Positions 8,464 through 16,813 of a stretch of 35,612 bases of DNA are shown here, piece by piece. A program made the position numbers and the translations under genes. Location of the stretch: IMG/VR virus record IMGVR_UViG_3300025086_000105, positions 1-35,612 of that record, one strand, 5' to 3'. The DNA comes from a virus. Below the pieces are notes generated by a model. It did no database searches, was not told the DNA's origin, and was given only the letters and a program-made list of their open reading frames with translations. Position 1 is the first letter of the stretch. Each line of letters begins with the position of its first letter.

Positions 8464-9216
8464 CTAGAATCTTGCGAAGGCAACCATAAATGTTATGGAG
8501 CCACTTGATCCGGCTGTGCTAGCCGTCACCCGCAGGTAACGATTAACTGTGCCAGATACTGCTTTAATTTCCGAAGTCTTGGCTGTTGAGCCGACAACGG
8601 TGAATGAAATAAGATCAGCCCAAGTCGAATCGTTCGCTGAGTGCTGAATCTTAATTGTTGTGTTTCCATTAACTGTGTTAGTGGGAACGTGTAGAGTGCC
8701 TGCTCCTCCGTTAGCGGAAGAAGCGGCGTTATCTACAGAACTTAGAGCGCCGAGGGATCCGTGAGCGATACTAGCCCCGGCGGTTAATTGAACTCCTCCT
8801 GCGAGAGCGAACGATAAGTTCGAGACTTGGTTGGGTGTACACTCGAAATCCGCAGATACCGTGTGAACGTCCGCAACCGGAGAAGTTATTGCGTAACTTG
8901 TTTCATTAGCTTGCGCTATTATCGCCCGGGAGCCGATAGCGGCGGATCCTTCTCGAACGGTAATTATCGGCGTTGTCGCATTCCCGAGAAGCGCTTGTAG
9001 TTCCTCATCGGAGCCATCTGTATCAGCGGCCCATAACCCGGAGAGGGATAGAGTTCCGGCTCGTAACCCGGTTATGAACGTTTTGTTTGTGTCTCCAAAC
9101 GCTGTTGTTTCGGAAACTTCGTTATCTAAAGAAACACTAGAATCCGTGAAATAGCTTGTTAGGTCGAACTCGTCTATGTATACGGCAGTATCTTTACCGT
9201 GAACAAATGTAGGCAT
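8464..9216 (-). CDS. tail tube-like protein A with C-terminal extension
   Basis: A 250-residue protein. Residues 1-130 are homologous to protein B: it starts MPTFVHGKDTAVYIDEFDLT and contains SETTAFGDTNKTFITGL. Residues about 140-250 are an added Ser/Thr/Gly-rich beta domain (SANDSTWADLISFTVVGST..VNRYLRVTAS), resembling Ig-like or discoidin-like decorations of tail proteins. Its ATG overlaps the preceding stop (TAATG). It may be the main tube protein, with B a minor or alternative subunit; the roles cannot be told apart here. Confidence 0.75.
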   Translation of the reverse strand: MPTFVHGKDTAVYIDEFDLTSYFTDSSVSLDNEVSETTAFGDTNKTFITGLRAGTLSLSGLWAADTDGSDEELQALLGNATTPIITVREGSAAIGSRAIIAQANETSYAITSPVADVHTVSADFECTPNQVSNLSFALAGGVQLTAGASIAHGSLGALSSVDNAASSANGGAGTLHVPTNTVNGNTTIKIQHSANDSTWADLISFTVVGSTAKTSEIKAVSGTVNRYLRVTASTAGSSGSITFMVAFARF

Positions 9217-9380
9217 TACTTAACTTCCTTTTTATCGAGCGGAGCTAGATAGCCTTGCTTAACGAGCCAGTCATCGGCTTTCCCGGTTAGCTCTACAGTG
9301 TCGCCGGGAGAATAGACTCGTCCTTTAATTTCGATCTCGGCTATTCCATCCGCTCCGCCGGTTACTTTGTACTTTGGCAT
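9216..9380 (-). CDS. small protein at the head of the tail operon
   Basis: A 54-residue frame starting MPKYKVTGGADGIAEIEIKG with a strong GGAGGTAAAT before the ATG. It contains VYSPGDTVELTGKADDWLVK, a short beta-barrel-like pattern found in small phage head-tail proteins. It is translationally coupled to tube-like protein A. The function is unknown. Confidence 0.7.
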   Translation of the reverse strand: MPKYKVTGGADGIAEIEIKGRVYSPGDTVELTGKADDWLVKQGYLAPLDKKEVK

Positions 9381-9426
9381 ATTTACCTCCAGCATGGCGA
9401 AACCAGAGGTCTAGCCACTTGGACAT
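9325..9426 (-). CDS. possible 33-residue leader frame
   Basis: An ATG at 9426 follows GTGGAGCG and opens a frame beginning MSKWLDLWFRHAGGKY. It overlaps the start of the next gene in another frame and ends at 9325. It may be a coupling leader for the tail operon, or chance. Evidence is limited to the ribosome-binding site and plausible composition. Confidence 0.25.
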   Translation of the reverse strand: MSKWLDLWFRHAGGKYAKVQSNRRSGWNSRDRN

Positions 9427-9506
9427 TCGCTCCACTCGGGAGACTAGGACATCATCAGATTACACCCTTCTACCGGGTTTGTCAGGAGTTCTCAAAAATA
9501 GTCCGA

Positions 9507-9541
9507 TGGAAACCGGATTGTTATTATGCTATGATTGTCTT
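9507..9541 (+). promoter_or_regulatory. cassette promoter with leaderless start
   Basis: TGGAAA (9507-9512), 17 bases, TATGAT (9530-9535), six bases, then ATGGAAGC at 9542. The spacing is identical to the other cassette promoters, although the palindrome in the spacer is lost (only CCGGA remains). Confidence 0.65.
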
Positions 9542-9745
9542 ATGGAAGCAACGAGTAAAGGAGTTAATCCAATGGAAGATATCAACTTTGATGACTTTCA
9601 GACCCGGAAGCGGAAGCGCCGCTCTCGTGGTTTAGCAAAGTTCTATATTAGGTGCTTGGACTGTCGAGCGCTTATCGGTGATTGCGTAATGGACAAGTAT
9701 CCGACTTGCCCATTCTGCGGCGGAGCTAATTGGAGCAATGATTAA
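9542..9745 (+). CDS. small zinc-ribbon protein, cassette gene
   Basis: 67 residues from the leaderless ATG at 9542, or 57 from an in-frame ATG at 9572 that has AAAGGAG upstream. The N terminus MEATSKG.NPM matches the MEAT..KG..SM of other cassettes. The body is basic (RKRKRRSRG) and then has CLDC (near residue 39) and CPFC (near residue 58), a zinc ribbon, so nucleic-acid binding is plausible. It is inserted between MuF and the tail operon on the opposite strand. The stop at 9745 lies just before the MuF stop, and no terminator hairpin was found. Confidence 0.75.
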   Translation: MEATSKGVNPMEDINFDDFQTRKRKRRSRGLAKFYIRCLDCRALIGDCVMDKYPTCPFCGGANWSND

Positions 9746-9747
9746 GA

Positions 9748-10959
9748 TTAGAAGCTAGTTATCTGCCAACCGTCAGCAAACACATATCGATGGGGATCCT
9801 CCGGGATCCCTGTCCCTATTTTTGTAGGAGGGTTCGATAACTCCGGAACCATATCAACCGTACAACGACAGTTAGGATGCGCAGGAGGATAGTCTCCTCT
9901 CCCTCCCTGCCAACTAAACGACTGCTTTAATGGGACTCTCGTCCCTCCGAGCGGAGTGCATATATTACATACGTCCGTTGGTCCGGTTACCCATTCCTTC
10001 TGGGTTCCAGCTCCGACTAGCCCATCGTTTTGTGTTTGTAACATTACATCGACCATTCCACGGTTCTGGGCAAACGCTGTTTCTGTTCGGGCAATCATTC
10101 TCGCCCGGGAGCGCCGCAGTTTATTTCCGTAACGCTCTCCGTGGTTCTCCGTCCTTCGGATAATCTCCTCCGCTTCGAGTCCCTGATTCGCAAGTCGATT
10201 CGCATAGGTGTTCATGCTTCTATCGACTGCTATCGCCCAGCGAGGAAACAAACCATTGGTATAAGGAAGGATCCTCCCGGCGTAGTCCGCTCCGGTTATC
10301 GGGACAGCGGCGGTTTCCGCAAGAAGCCCGAATAATCTCCGGGCGGTCTGTTCCGGAGTTAATCCGGTTACGGTCCTCCCGGTTGAGAAAGTCTGTTGGG
10401 CCGTAAACCCTTCAGCGATTATTCCCTCGATAGACATTTGTATGTCATTCGTTACCGAGCTAATTATTTCACCGGCTCGAAATCGGGCATACACTTTTCC
10501 GGGCATATCATCGGGTTGCTGGTCGAATAAATCGACTCCGGCGATTGGGGCATCCCAGTCGAAGGGTTGCCATACGAGCTTGTCTTTGGCTTTCTCGACT
10601 TCTCCCGGGTGTACGATTCGTGCGTCAATACCTAGCTTCTGGAGTTCCCGGTTAATGCTTTCACGCACTCTCTTTGCCATAGTTCTAGCTGAATCAGCGT
10701 AAACGGCGAAGATAGGGGCCGCTATCCTGTCGGTTTCCCGGGTTAGTTCTTCTTTTAATTGGTCTATTTCCCGGCGCTCATTAACTGTATTAAATAGAAA
10801 CCGTTGATAGAAGTTCTCCGGGATTTCCTCGATTGTTGTCATAACGGCATCGAATATCCGCTTTTCTTGCGCCGCTAACCTATCTGAATCAGTAGGACGG
10901 AACCGGGGAAGGTGATTATCTCCCCGGCGCTTCTGCGTCCATTCAACTCGAACGGTCAT
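9748..10959 (-). CDS. MuF-like minor head protein (SPP1 gp7 family)
   Basis: A 403-residue protein. The C-terminal MuF domain shows ARMIARTETAFAQNRG, then TDVCNICTPLGG and PPAHPNCRCT, the family's Cys and His/Asn/Arg landmarks (about residues 285-370). It is a minor capsid protein made with the portal, which it follows with a start/stop overlap at 10959. No toxin domain was seen at its C terminus. Confidence 0.9.
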   Translation of the reverse strand: MTVRVEWTQKRRGDNHLPRFRPTDSDRLAAQEKRIFDAVMTTIEEIPENFYQRFLFNTVNERREIDQLKEELTRETDRIAAPIFAVYADSARTMAKRVRESINRELQKLGIDARIVHPGEVEKAKDKLVWQPFDWDAPIAGVDLFDQQPDDMPGKVYARFRAGEIISSVTNDIQMSIEGIIAEGFTAQQTFSTGRTVTGLTPEQTARRLFGLLAETAAVPITGADYAGRILPYTNGLFPRWAIAVDRSMNTYANRLANQGLEAEEIIRRTENHGERYGNKLRRSRARMIARTETAFAQNRGMVDVMLQTQNDGLVGAGTQKEWVTGPTDVCNICTPLGGTRVPLKQSFSWQGGRGDYPPAHPNCRCTVDMVPELSNPPTKIGTGIPEDPHRYVFADGWQITSF

Positions 10960-12257
10960 TAATCAACTGATTCTTCTTCGTCTGCTGGTAATCCAGCGAG
11001 TTCTCGCAAGTAATCGTTGAGGTTGTCGTCCGGCAACATAGCTCCGGAAGCTGTTAGTTTGCTAACGTAATCACCTAGGATTCCAATATCGGGATCCCGG
11101 GGAGCGGAGTATTTAAGAAGCGGATAGTTTTCTTCATCTACTCCGTTTAATTTAAGCAACCGGGGAATCGCATAATTATTGAATACGTCCGCTATTCCCC
11201 CAAGCCACGCTTCGATCGTATCCATAAAGAGTTCAATCTTCGATACGGAAAGCGCTTGGGTTCCTATCTTTTCGTGGCCGAGCAAAATAAAATCTGCGAG
11301 GATGCTCATAGCAATTTTTTGGTCGTATCTGTTAATAATTTGATTCGTGTCAAATTGTCGTTTTCCGCCGCTGGCAAGGAGTTGAATATCGTAGGCTTTC
11401 TGACCTGTCTCCGGGTCGTATGCCAAAGGAAATACTAAACCTTCTTGCTCATCACGGCGAATGTTTCTGACTATCCTTTTTATTTCTGTCAGTGCGGCGG
11501 TTTCTTGAGAAGTCGCATTATCGGAAAGTAGCTGTGGCGGTACATACGCAACCGGGAGTCCGCAAAGGTCACGCTCGATGCCAATCGCTTCGATAGTCTG
11601 TATACGTTTCTGGTAATACCACGAAGTGTAAGCGGAGCGGAGGATTGATCTTCCTCGGGGATTGTTAAGTTTCGTTGTTGTTCTAAATAGGAGAGCTTTC
11701 TCGATAGGGATAAATACTGGGCCGGTCCCGGCGATAGGATTCATTTGCGTCATTCCCTCGATACCGCCATTCTTATCGAACTTCCACTGATATACGGTAT
11801 CTTGCGAACGAACCGGGAGCTTTCGCCAGCCGATTCTCCCATCGTTATGTTTCGAGGAGGAGCCATCATCGGCGTGTCCTTCCCGGCGCTTGTACACGAT
11901 TTCATTAAAGGAGAAGCCGTAAGTAAGCATTGAGAGGATGTTATTAAGGGTGTCTTGCCACGAAATGCTCATATCGTTTAGGCAGGAAGCGACAAACTCG
12001 GCTTCGTCAATAGCGGTCTGGCTATCTTTATCACTAGGCTCGACCGTCCAATCTACGGAGCGGAACAACATTTCAATAGCTTGTAGGATACCGCCGATGA
12101 CCGGATGGTTCTCCGCCATCTCCCGGTAAATCGCATATCCACGCTTGCCTTGAAGTTGTCGAAGGAAGTCCTCCTCTACTCGTCCGCCGTATTGGACAAG
12201 CCCGGAGGATCCTATCTCCATATAATCGGTTGAGGTTGCTCGTGCCTGTTTTTCCAT
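10959..12257 (-). CDS. portal protein
   Basis: A 432-residue protein with portal family features: EDFLRQLQGKRGYAIYREMA, NHPVIGGILQAIEMLFRSVD and a GFSFNEIVYKRR strand, close to the Mu gp29 / DUF935 type. It forms the dodecameric DNA channel at the capsid vertex. It lies between TerL and MuF. The ATG at 12257 is preferred; a GTG at 12269 is possible. Neither has a strong ribosome-binding site. Confidence 0.9.
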   Translation of the reverse strand: MEKQARATSTDYMEIGSSGLVQYGGRVEEDFLRQLQGKRGYAIYREMAENHPVIGGILQAIEMLFRSVDWTVEPSDKDSQTAIDEAEFVASCLNDMSISWQDTLNNILSMLTYGFSFNEIVYKRREGHADDGSSSKHNDGRIGWRKLPVRSQDTVYQWKFDKNGGIEGMTQMNPIAGTGPVFIPIEKALLFRTTTKLNNPRGRSILRSAYTSWYYQKRIQTIEAIGIERDLCGLPVAYVPPQLLSDNATSQETAALTEIKRIVRNIRRDEQEGLVFPLAYDPETGQKAYDIQLLASGGKRQFDTNQIINRYDQKIAMSILADFILLGHEKIGTQALSVSKIELFMDTIEAWLGGIADVFNNYAIPRLLKLNGVDEENYPLLKYSAPRDPDIGILGDYVSKLTASGAMLPDDNLNDYLRELAGLPADEEESVD

Positions 12258-12276
12258 AATTACACCCACTTAGATA

Positions 12277-13602
12277 TTAACTGATTTCCCACGGAGATGC
12301 TTGGGTTGTCCCAAAAGGTATTACCGCAGGCGGCGCTTTACTTCCGATCATTAACTCTGTTAAGCCCCAAACCAGCGCATCTAACCTATCTGGGGAGTCG
12401 CTTTCCGGTGTCCATGAACACATTTGATCTTCGAGAACCGGGAAAGCTCCTACATGTTTCACCTTCCCTTGTTCGTATAAAGCGGATATTGGTTCAGCCC
12501 GGGTACGCTTTCCCCGGGTTGCGTGAACGGTTTTAATCGGTATTTGGCTCTCAACTGTTTGTAATGTATGTCGAACCATATCGCCGCCTTGGTTCGCTTC
12601 GACAACGATTCGATCAGCGGAGGAGCGATGATATAAAGCGATTGCGGCGTTCGCCCATTCCACCGGGGAACCCTTTAATGACCTATCATCGAGGACATAC
12701 CCGGTTCCGTTAGCGTCTACTCCTACCGCTACAATCCCGGTTTCGGCGGAATCCTCCCGGGAAGTAATCGCCGGATCTACTCCAATTACAATTCTTGTTA
12801 AGTCAGGGAGATTATTTACCCGGCTCTGTTCGATCATCTCCCGGGTCCATAAGGCTCCTTCAACGTCATCGAGGATTTCTGCGTACAATTCTTGGCGGCC
12901 CAGTCGGGTTCCTTCATACCGGGCTTTGACTTCTTCAAGGAAAGTAGTAGCTAGATTCATTTGATTCTCGTATGTGCTTCCCCGGGTGACAATAACATCT
13001 TCTCGTTCTACCAAGCTCCGGATTAGCCGGGTTGGTCTAGGTGTAGTTGTCGCTACTACTCGAGGATCGTCACCTATACGCAAACCGAATATGAGCTGAT
13101 CCCATGCCTCTGGATACCGCCACGCCGCAATTTCATCTGTCCAAGCACAATCATGGTTTGGTCCTCGAAGCCTGTCCGGCTCATCGGCACTGTAAGTGGT
13201 TGCTTTCGCTCCGTTCTTGAAGGTTATTCTTCGCTTGCTTGGTTCATACCGGGGACGTTCTCCCGGGGGAAATATGCGCAATAATCCGGATTCTCCTTCG
13301 ACCATCGTGTCTCGAACGTCAGCGGCGGTAGCTCCTATGAGCGCTATTCTCCCGGCTTCGTTATTAATTACCTTCTGACGTATCCATTCGGCTCCGCTCC
13401 GGGTCTTTCCGAACCCTCTCCCGGCGAGGATTAGCCATACACGCCAGTTTCCCGGCGGAGCTAGTTGCTTCTCTCTAGCCCATACCGACCAATCCCACAT
13501 AGCTTGTTCTTGTTCTTCCGGGGATAAAGTATCGAATACTTCCGGGTCTAGTCGAAGTAACCGGGTTACTACGCTCTCGCCGCTCATTGCATTTGTTTGC
13601 AT
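12277..13602 (-). CDS. terL: terminase large subunit
   Basis: A 441-residue packaging motor. Walker A-like LAGRGFGKTRSGAEW is near residue 60, with Walker B-like DHDCAWTDEIAAW near 150. The nuclease domain includes IVIGVDPAITSRE (near 270), IVVEANQGGD (near 335) and SPDRLDALVWGLTEL (near 415), giving the acidic cluster of the RNase H-like fold. The ATG at 13602 lies inside the tandem 10-bp array; an in-frame ATG at 13587 is the alternative start. Confidence 0.97.
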   Translation of the reverse strand: MQTNAMSGESVVTRLLRLDPEVFDTLSPEEQEQAMWDWSVWAREKQLAPPGNWRVWLILAGRGFGKTRSGAEWIRQKVINNEAGRIALIGATAADVRDTMVEGESGLLRIFPPGERPRYEPSKRRITFKNGAKATTYSADEPDRLRGPNHDCAWTDEIAAWRYPEAWDQLIFGLRIGDDPRVVATTTPRPTRLIRSLVEREDVIVTRGSTYENQMNLATTFLEEVKARYEGTRLGRQELYAEILDDVEGALWTREMIEQSRVNNLPDLTRIVIGVDPAITSREDSAETGIVAVGVDANGTGYVLDDRSLKGSPVEWANAAIALYHRSSADRIVVEANQGGDMVRHTLQTVESQIPIKTVHATRGKRTRAEPISALYEQGKVKHVGAFPVLEDQMCSWTPESDSPDRLDALVWGLTELMIGSKAPPAVIPFGTTQASPWEIS

Positions 13603-13668
13603 TCTTTACATTTCCTCGCATTTGTTTGCATTTGCCTGCATTTTGCTACATTTGTTTGCATTTCCTAG
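13584..13668 (-). repeat. 10-bp tandem array at the TerS/TerL junction
   Basis: On the minus strand ATGY (as ATGC or ATGT) recurs with plus-strand starts at 13589, 13599, 13608, 13618, 13628, 13638, 13648 and 13658. The spacing is 10 bases throughout except one of 9. The best unit is ATGCAAACAA, present three times. The array fills the gap between terS and terL and enters the first codons of terL. Helically phased repeats here suggest a site bound by TerS (pac or cos recognition), by inference. Confidence 0.8.
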
Positions 13669-14147
13669 CTTCCCGGGGTGAGTTCGGCGGTTTCCTCGGG
13701 AATGTTTGCCTTGTTTTCGAGTTGTTTTAACCGGGAGCGGAGTAAATCGCCTATATCTGTGCGTAAAGCTCCACCGTCAGCCCCGGCGAGTTCGACCTGT
13801 CGAGGAGCGTCTAGACCATTTAGGGCCGAGCGGCGAGCCGATACTCGGAGAGCGCTATTCACGGCGTGGATTACTGTTACCGGGTCACCTTTAGCTCCTT
13901 CGATCTGACTTATTGCTGTCCTCCATAGATAGTCGAGTCTCTCATTTTCAAGGATTCTATGCTCCTCTACGGCTTCTCCTCCCCACATTTTAATAGCTTC
14001 GGTATACGCCGCCTTGGCTCCGCTTCTCCCGGCGTAGCCTACTCGGTCAGCTATCTGCTGGAAAGATAAACCGATTGAACGCAGACGGACAACTTCCTCG
14101 TATTTAGCGAGGACTTCCGGCGTTTTATTGGTTTGTATCTTCGACAT
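13665..14147 (-). CDS. terS: terminase small subunit
   Basis: A 160-residue protein directly upstream of terL. The N-terminal region (LRSIGLSFQQIADRVGYAGR, residues about 22-42) is a helix-turn-helix, followed by helices with WRTAISQIEGAKGDPVTVI, as in TerS oligomerisation regions. It should recognise the packaging site, for which the adjacent 10-bp array is the obvious candidate. Confidence 0.85.
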   Translation of the reverse strand: MSKIQTNKTPEVLAKYEEVVRLRSIGLSFQQIADRVGYAGRSGAKAAYTEAIKMWGGEAVEEHRILENERLDYLWRTAISQIEGAKGDPVTVIHAVNSALRVSARRSALNGLDAPRQVELAGADGGALRTDIGDLLRSRLKQLENKANIPEETAELTPGS

Positions 14148-14158
14148 TTGTACAGAGC

Positions 14159-14836
14159 CTAGTGTATTCCCGGTAATTTCTCAAAGATGTACCCGGCGAA
14201 CTCTCCGACTTGTAGCCATTTAACGTATTCCCGGCGGAGGAGATGGGTTTCTACGTCTACCGGACGTTGTACTCCTACGAGGGAAAGCTCCTTTTCGGCT
14301 ATTTCGTTAAGGGTTATCCCTCCTATTTGCTTCTGTTTCATGGTCCAGCGGTGTATTGTCGAGCCTAGATATCCTGAAGCGAGCGGTATTTTGTCTACAA
14401 TTATGATCGCTCCTCCCGGGTTGAGTCGCTTATGTAGCTTATTTAAGAGGGTTTCCCGGCTGTTTACCGGGATAAACATTAATGTTAGGAATAGGACAGC
14501 GATATCGAAGTTCTCATATTCGTAGTCGAGAGCGTCCGCTATTAGGAGCTTTCCCGGCGCTTTGTACATTTCTTGCATCTCCCGGGCGCTTTCGATACCT
14601 ATTAAGTCGATTCGGCGGGTTTCGACTGTTTCGGCTATCGAGCGGCCTATATTCCCGGTTGAGGCTCCTATGTCGTAGATTCTTCCCTTCTCCGGGGCGT
14701 AGGCTTTAATTAAGTGTGCGGTTCCGTGTGTCGCTAGATCGTACCAAGGGAGGGTTTCCCGAACGTGTGAGTCAAAGCGTTTAGCGACTTCCGGGTCTTT
14801 GAATGTCCAGTTCCCGGGGATCCATGAATCAGGCAT
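14159..14836 (-). CDS. SAM-dependent methyltransferase (class I)
   Basis: A 225-residue Rossmann-fold methyltransferase. Motif I is IYDIGASTGNIG (about residues 54-65), the acidic end of strand 2 is LIGIESA, and LNPGGAIIIVDK is the usual post-motif segment (about 140-150). The general plan resembles CmoA-like and UbiE-like small-molecule or tRNA methyltransferases. It lacks the NPPY or PPC motifs of DNA methylases. It overlaps the cytosine methylase gene by 8 bases, so a shared pathway is possible. The substrate is unknown. Confidence 0.8.
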   Translation of the reverse strand: MPDSWIPGNWTFKDPEVAKRFDSHVRETLPWYDLATHGTAHLIKAYAPEKGRIYDIGASTGNIGRSIAETVETRRIDLIGIESAREMQEMYKAPGKLLIADALDYEYENFDIAVLFLTLMFIPVNSRETLLNKLHKRLNPGGAIIIVDKIPLASGYLGSTIHRWTMKQKQIGGITLNEIAEKELSLVGVQRPVDVETHLLRREYVKWLQVGEFAGYIFEKLPGIH

Positions 14837-15974
14837 TGTCGAGTAATTCCTTTACTTTTCCGGCGAGTTGCGCTGACATGAGAGGAGGGACCGCTCGGCC
14901 TATTCGCTCCCAGCGTTGTCGAAAGTTCCCGGTTAGCTTAAAATCATCAGGGAATCCTCCAAGGCGGCGGAGTTCCAGAAGGGTAAATTTCCTTGGTTCG
15001 CTCGGGTGTGTTATCCCGGCGGCTCCGGTAGCTCCGGCTGTTTGCGTAATACAAGGGCATGTTTTCTCGGCATTAGCTCGGGTAAGGTTTAGGTATTTAT
15101 TGCTTGATTCTCCCGGGCGTAGCTTCAGCCATTCATTGTAGATTGCGTAGGGTTCTTCAGGGTTTCTTCCTTGCCGGGAGATATCCGCCGATTCCCACTC
15201 GTTTCTGTCTCCCGGGTCTGGATGCCCGGAAGATAACGCTTTATCGAACCAGTCGCCGGGGAGCTTTCCGTATTCTCCCCGGTTCGTTATCCAAGGGCAA
15301 GCATCTCGTATCGAGTAGGTATATGGGAGGGGACTCGGCCACATAGGAGCCATATTAAGGTCATTGCGTACTCCGTAGAAGAATAACCTCGTCCGGGTTT
15401 GTGGAACTCCTAAATAACGAGCATCGAGAACTTTAGCTTCGACTCGATACCCGCATTCCTTTAATTCTTTAAGGATTAGCTTGAAATATCCCTTTGCGGA
15501 TCCCTTTACTAACCCGGCGACATTCTCGGCTGTGAAGACTTTAGGCTGTAAACCCTTAAGGATCCGGGCGAACTCGAAGAACAAATCATCTGTTTGTTGG
15601 GCCGCTTCCGAGTATTTCTTGACTTTACCCCAGTCTTTTTCCCGGTTTCCGGAAGTCGAGAAGCTACTACACGGCGGAGATCCCTCCAAAACATCTACTT
15701 CCCCGGCGGATAACCCGGCGATTTCAAGGATATCTCCCGGCGTGACTTGTCGAATATTGCGTGTATCTACCGGGACTCCCGGGTGATTAAGTTCGTATGT
15801 TTCCCGGGCTTCCTTAATAAATTCGTTGGCGTATCTAACTTCAAACCCGGCGATTTCGTAACCCAAGCAGGCTCCGCCGCAACCGCTGAAAGTCGATATC
15901 AGGTTATATCCGCTCTGTCCTCGGAGCTTCTCGATCTCTTTCATAGATGGGACTACATACGGTGGTTTCGTCAT
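14829..15974 (-). CDS. DNA (cytosine-5) methyltransferase 1
   Basis: A 381-residue enzyme with the motifs in order: FSGCGGACLGYEIAGF (I, near 29), GSPPCSSFSTSG (IV, catalytic Cys near 99), ENVAGL (VI, near 153), PQTRTRLFF (VIII, near 190), then RRLGGFPDDF and IGRAVPPLMSAQLA (IX-X) at the C-terminal end. It appears intact and methylates cytosine C5. It overlaps the PP-loop gene by 4 bases (ATGA). Its target is unknown; the enriched CCSGG sites are a candidate (inference). It resembles orphan methylases, as no restriction enzyme gene was recognised beside it. Confidence 0.93.
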   Translation of the reverse strand: MTKPPYVVPSMKEIEKLRGQSGYNLISTFSGCGGACLGYEIAGFEVRYANEFIKEARETYELNHPGVPVDTRNIRQVTPGDILEIAGLSAGEVDVLEGSPPCSSFSTSGNREKDWGKVKKYSEAAQQTDDLFFEFARILKGLQPKVFTAENVAGLVKGSAKGYFKLILKELKECGYRVEAKVLDARYLGVPQTRTRLFFYGVRNDLNMAPMWPSPLPYTYSIRDACPWITNRGEYGKLPGDWFDKALSSGHPDPGDRNEWESADISRQGRNPEEPYAIYNEWLKLRPGESSNKYLNLTRANAEKTCPCITQTAGATGAAGITHPSEPRKFTLLELRRLGGFPDDFKLTGNFRQRWERIGRAVPPLMSAQLAGKVKELLDNA

Positions 15975-16813
15975 AGTTTCCCGGCTTTCGCTAATTTGTC
16001 GAGTTTATTCATTCCCGGGAGCGGAGACTTTGAACCGGGAGATAGCTCGGATATTACGACTTTGGCGATTATTTCCGATATTCCGTTATCGCCGCTTTGT
16101 AAGTTTTGATGCACGTTGCTCGATATCCCTTCGACTTCCGGAAACTCTCTCCTTACGACTTCCTTCTGTCTCGGTTTATTTACTTCATACCAGTCCTTCC
16201 CGGCGTACAAATCGAATATGCGCTTATCGAAATATGGGCATATTACATCTATTCCGTACTGCTTCGAGAGAATAGCCCGGCTGATTATCTGATTAACATC
16301 AGGCTTATTAAACATTTTGCGGCGATACTCCTGAAACTTCTCTCGAGTCTCACGGTAATGAATATAGGCTTCTTTGCTTAGCGCAAAGTGTCCGTCCGCT
16401 CCTATCCCGGTTGCAAGCGTAGATATCTTGACTTCCTGTAGCTTCGCAAAGGTATCTATCCACGGAAACAAACAATCAACGGTTGTTTTCTTAAGTTTGA
16501 GATCATAGTTGCTTCCGGGTAATCGAAGAACTCTGATGACTTCCTCTACCCGGCGGAGGACCGGCTCGGGAAGAACCGGGAGAAATACCGGAATAAACTC
16601 CAAACCGAACTTTCGAGCGAGTCCCCGAGCGGTTCTAAAGTCTTTCGATTGCCTATCAGCGAGCGTGAAGCTAATCACAGAAACTTCCTTATCGCAGTCA
16701 AGGGCCGCTATTAGTATGCTAGCGCTATCTATACCGGAGGAAGTAGCTACGGCGAGCTTATCGGGGAGCGGAGAGATAATATCCTGAAGGATGGGCCGTA
16801 TTTCAGAACTCAT
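15971..16813 (-). CDS. PP-loop ATPase, asparagine synthase-like
   Basis: A 280-residue protein. The P-loop-like motif ATSSGIDSASIL (SxGxDS type, near residue 31 of this start) and a downstream GIGADGHFALSK segment resemble the synthetase domain of asparagine synthases, without the glutaminase half. Such enzymes adenylate a substrate before amide or sulfur chemistry. The ATG at 16813 overlaps the ParB-like stop by 11 bases; longer starts at 16849 and 16897 are possible. Placement between a ParB-like and a cytosine methylase gene hints at DNA base modification, by inference. Confidence 0.7.
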   Translation of the reverse strand: MSSEIRPILQDIISPLPDKLAVATSSGIDSASILIAALDCDKEVSVISFTLADRQSKDFRTARGLARKFGLEFIPVFLPVLPEPVLRRVEEVIRVLRLPGSNYDLKLKKTTVDCLFPWIDTFAKLQEVKISTLATGIGADGHFALSKEAYIHYRETREKFQEYRRKMFNKPDVNQIISRAILSKQYGIDVICPYFDKRIFDLYAGKDWYEVNKPRQKEVVRREFPEVEGISSNVHQNLQSGDNGISEIIAKVVISELSPGSKSPLPGMNKLDKLAKAGKL

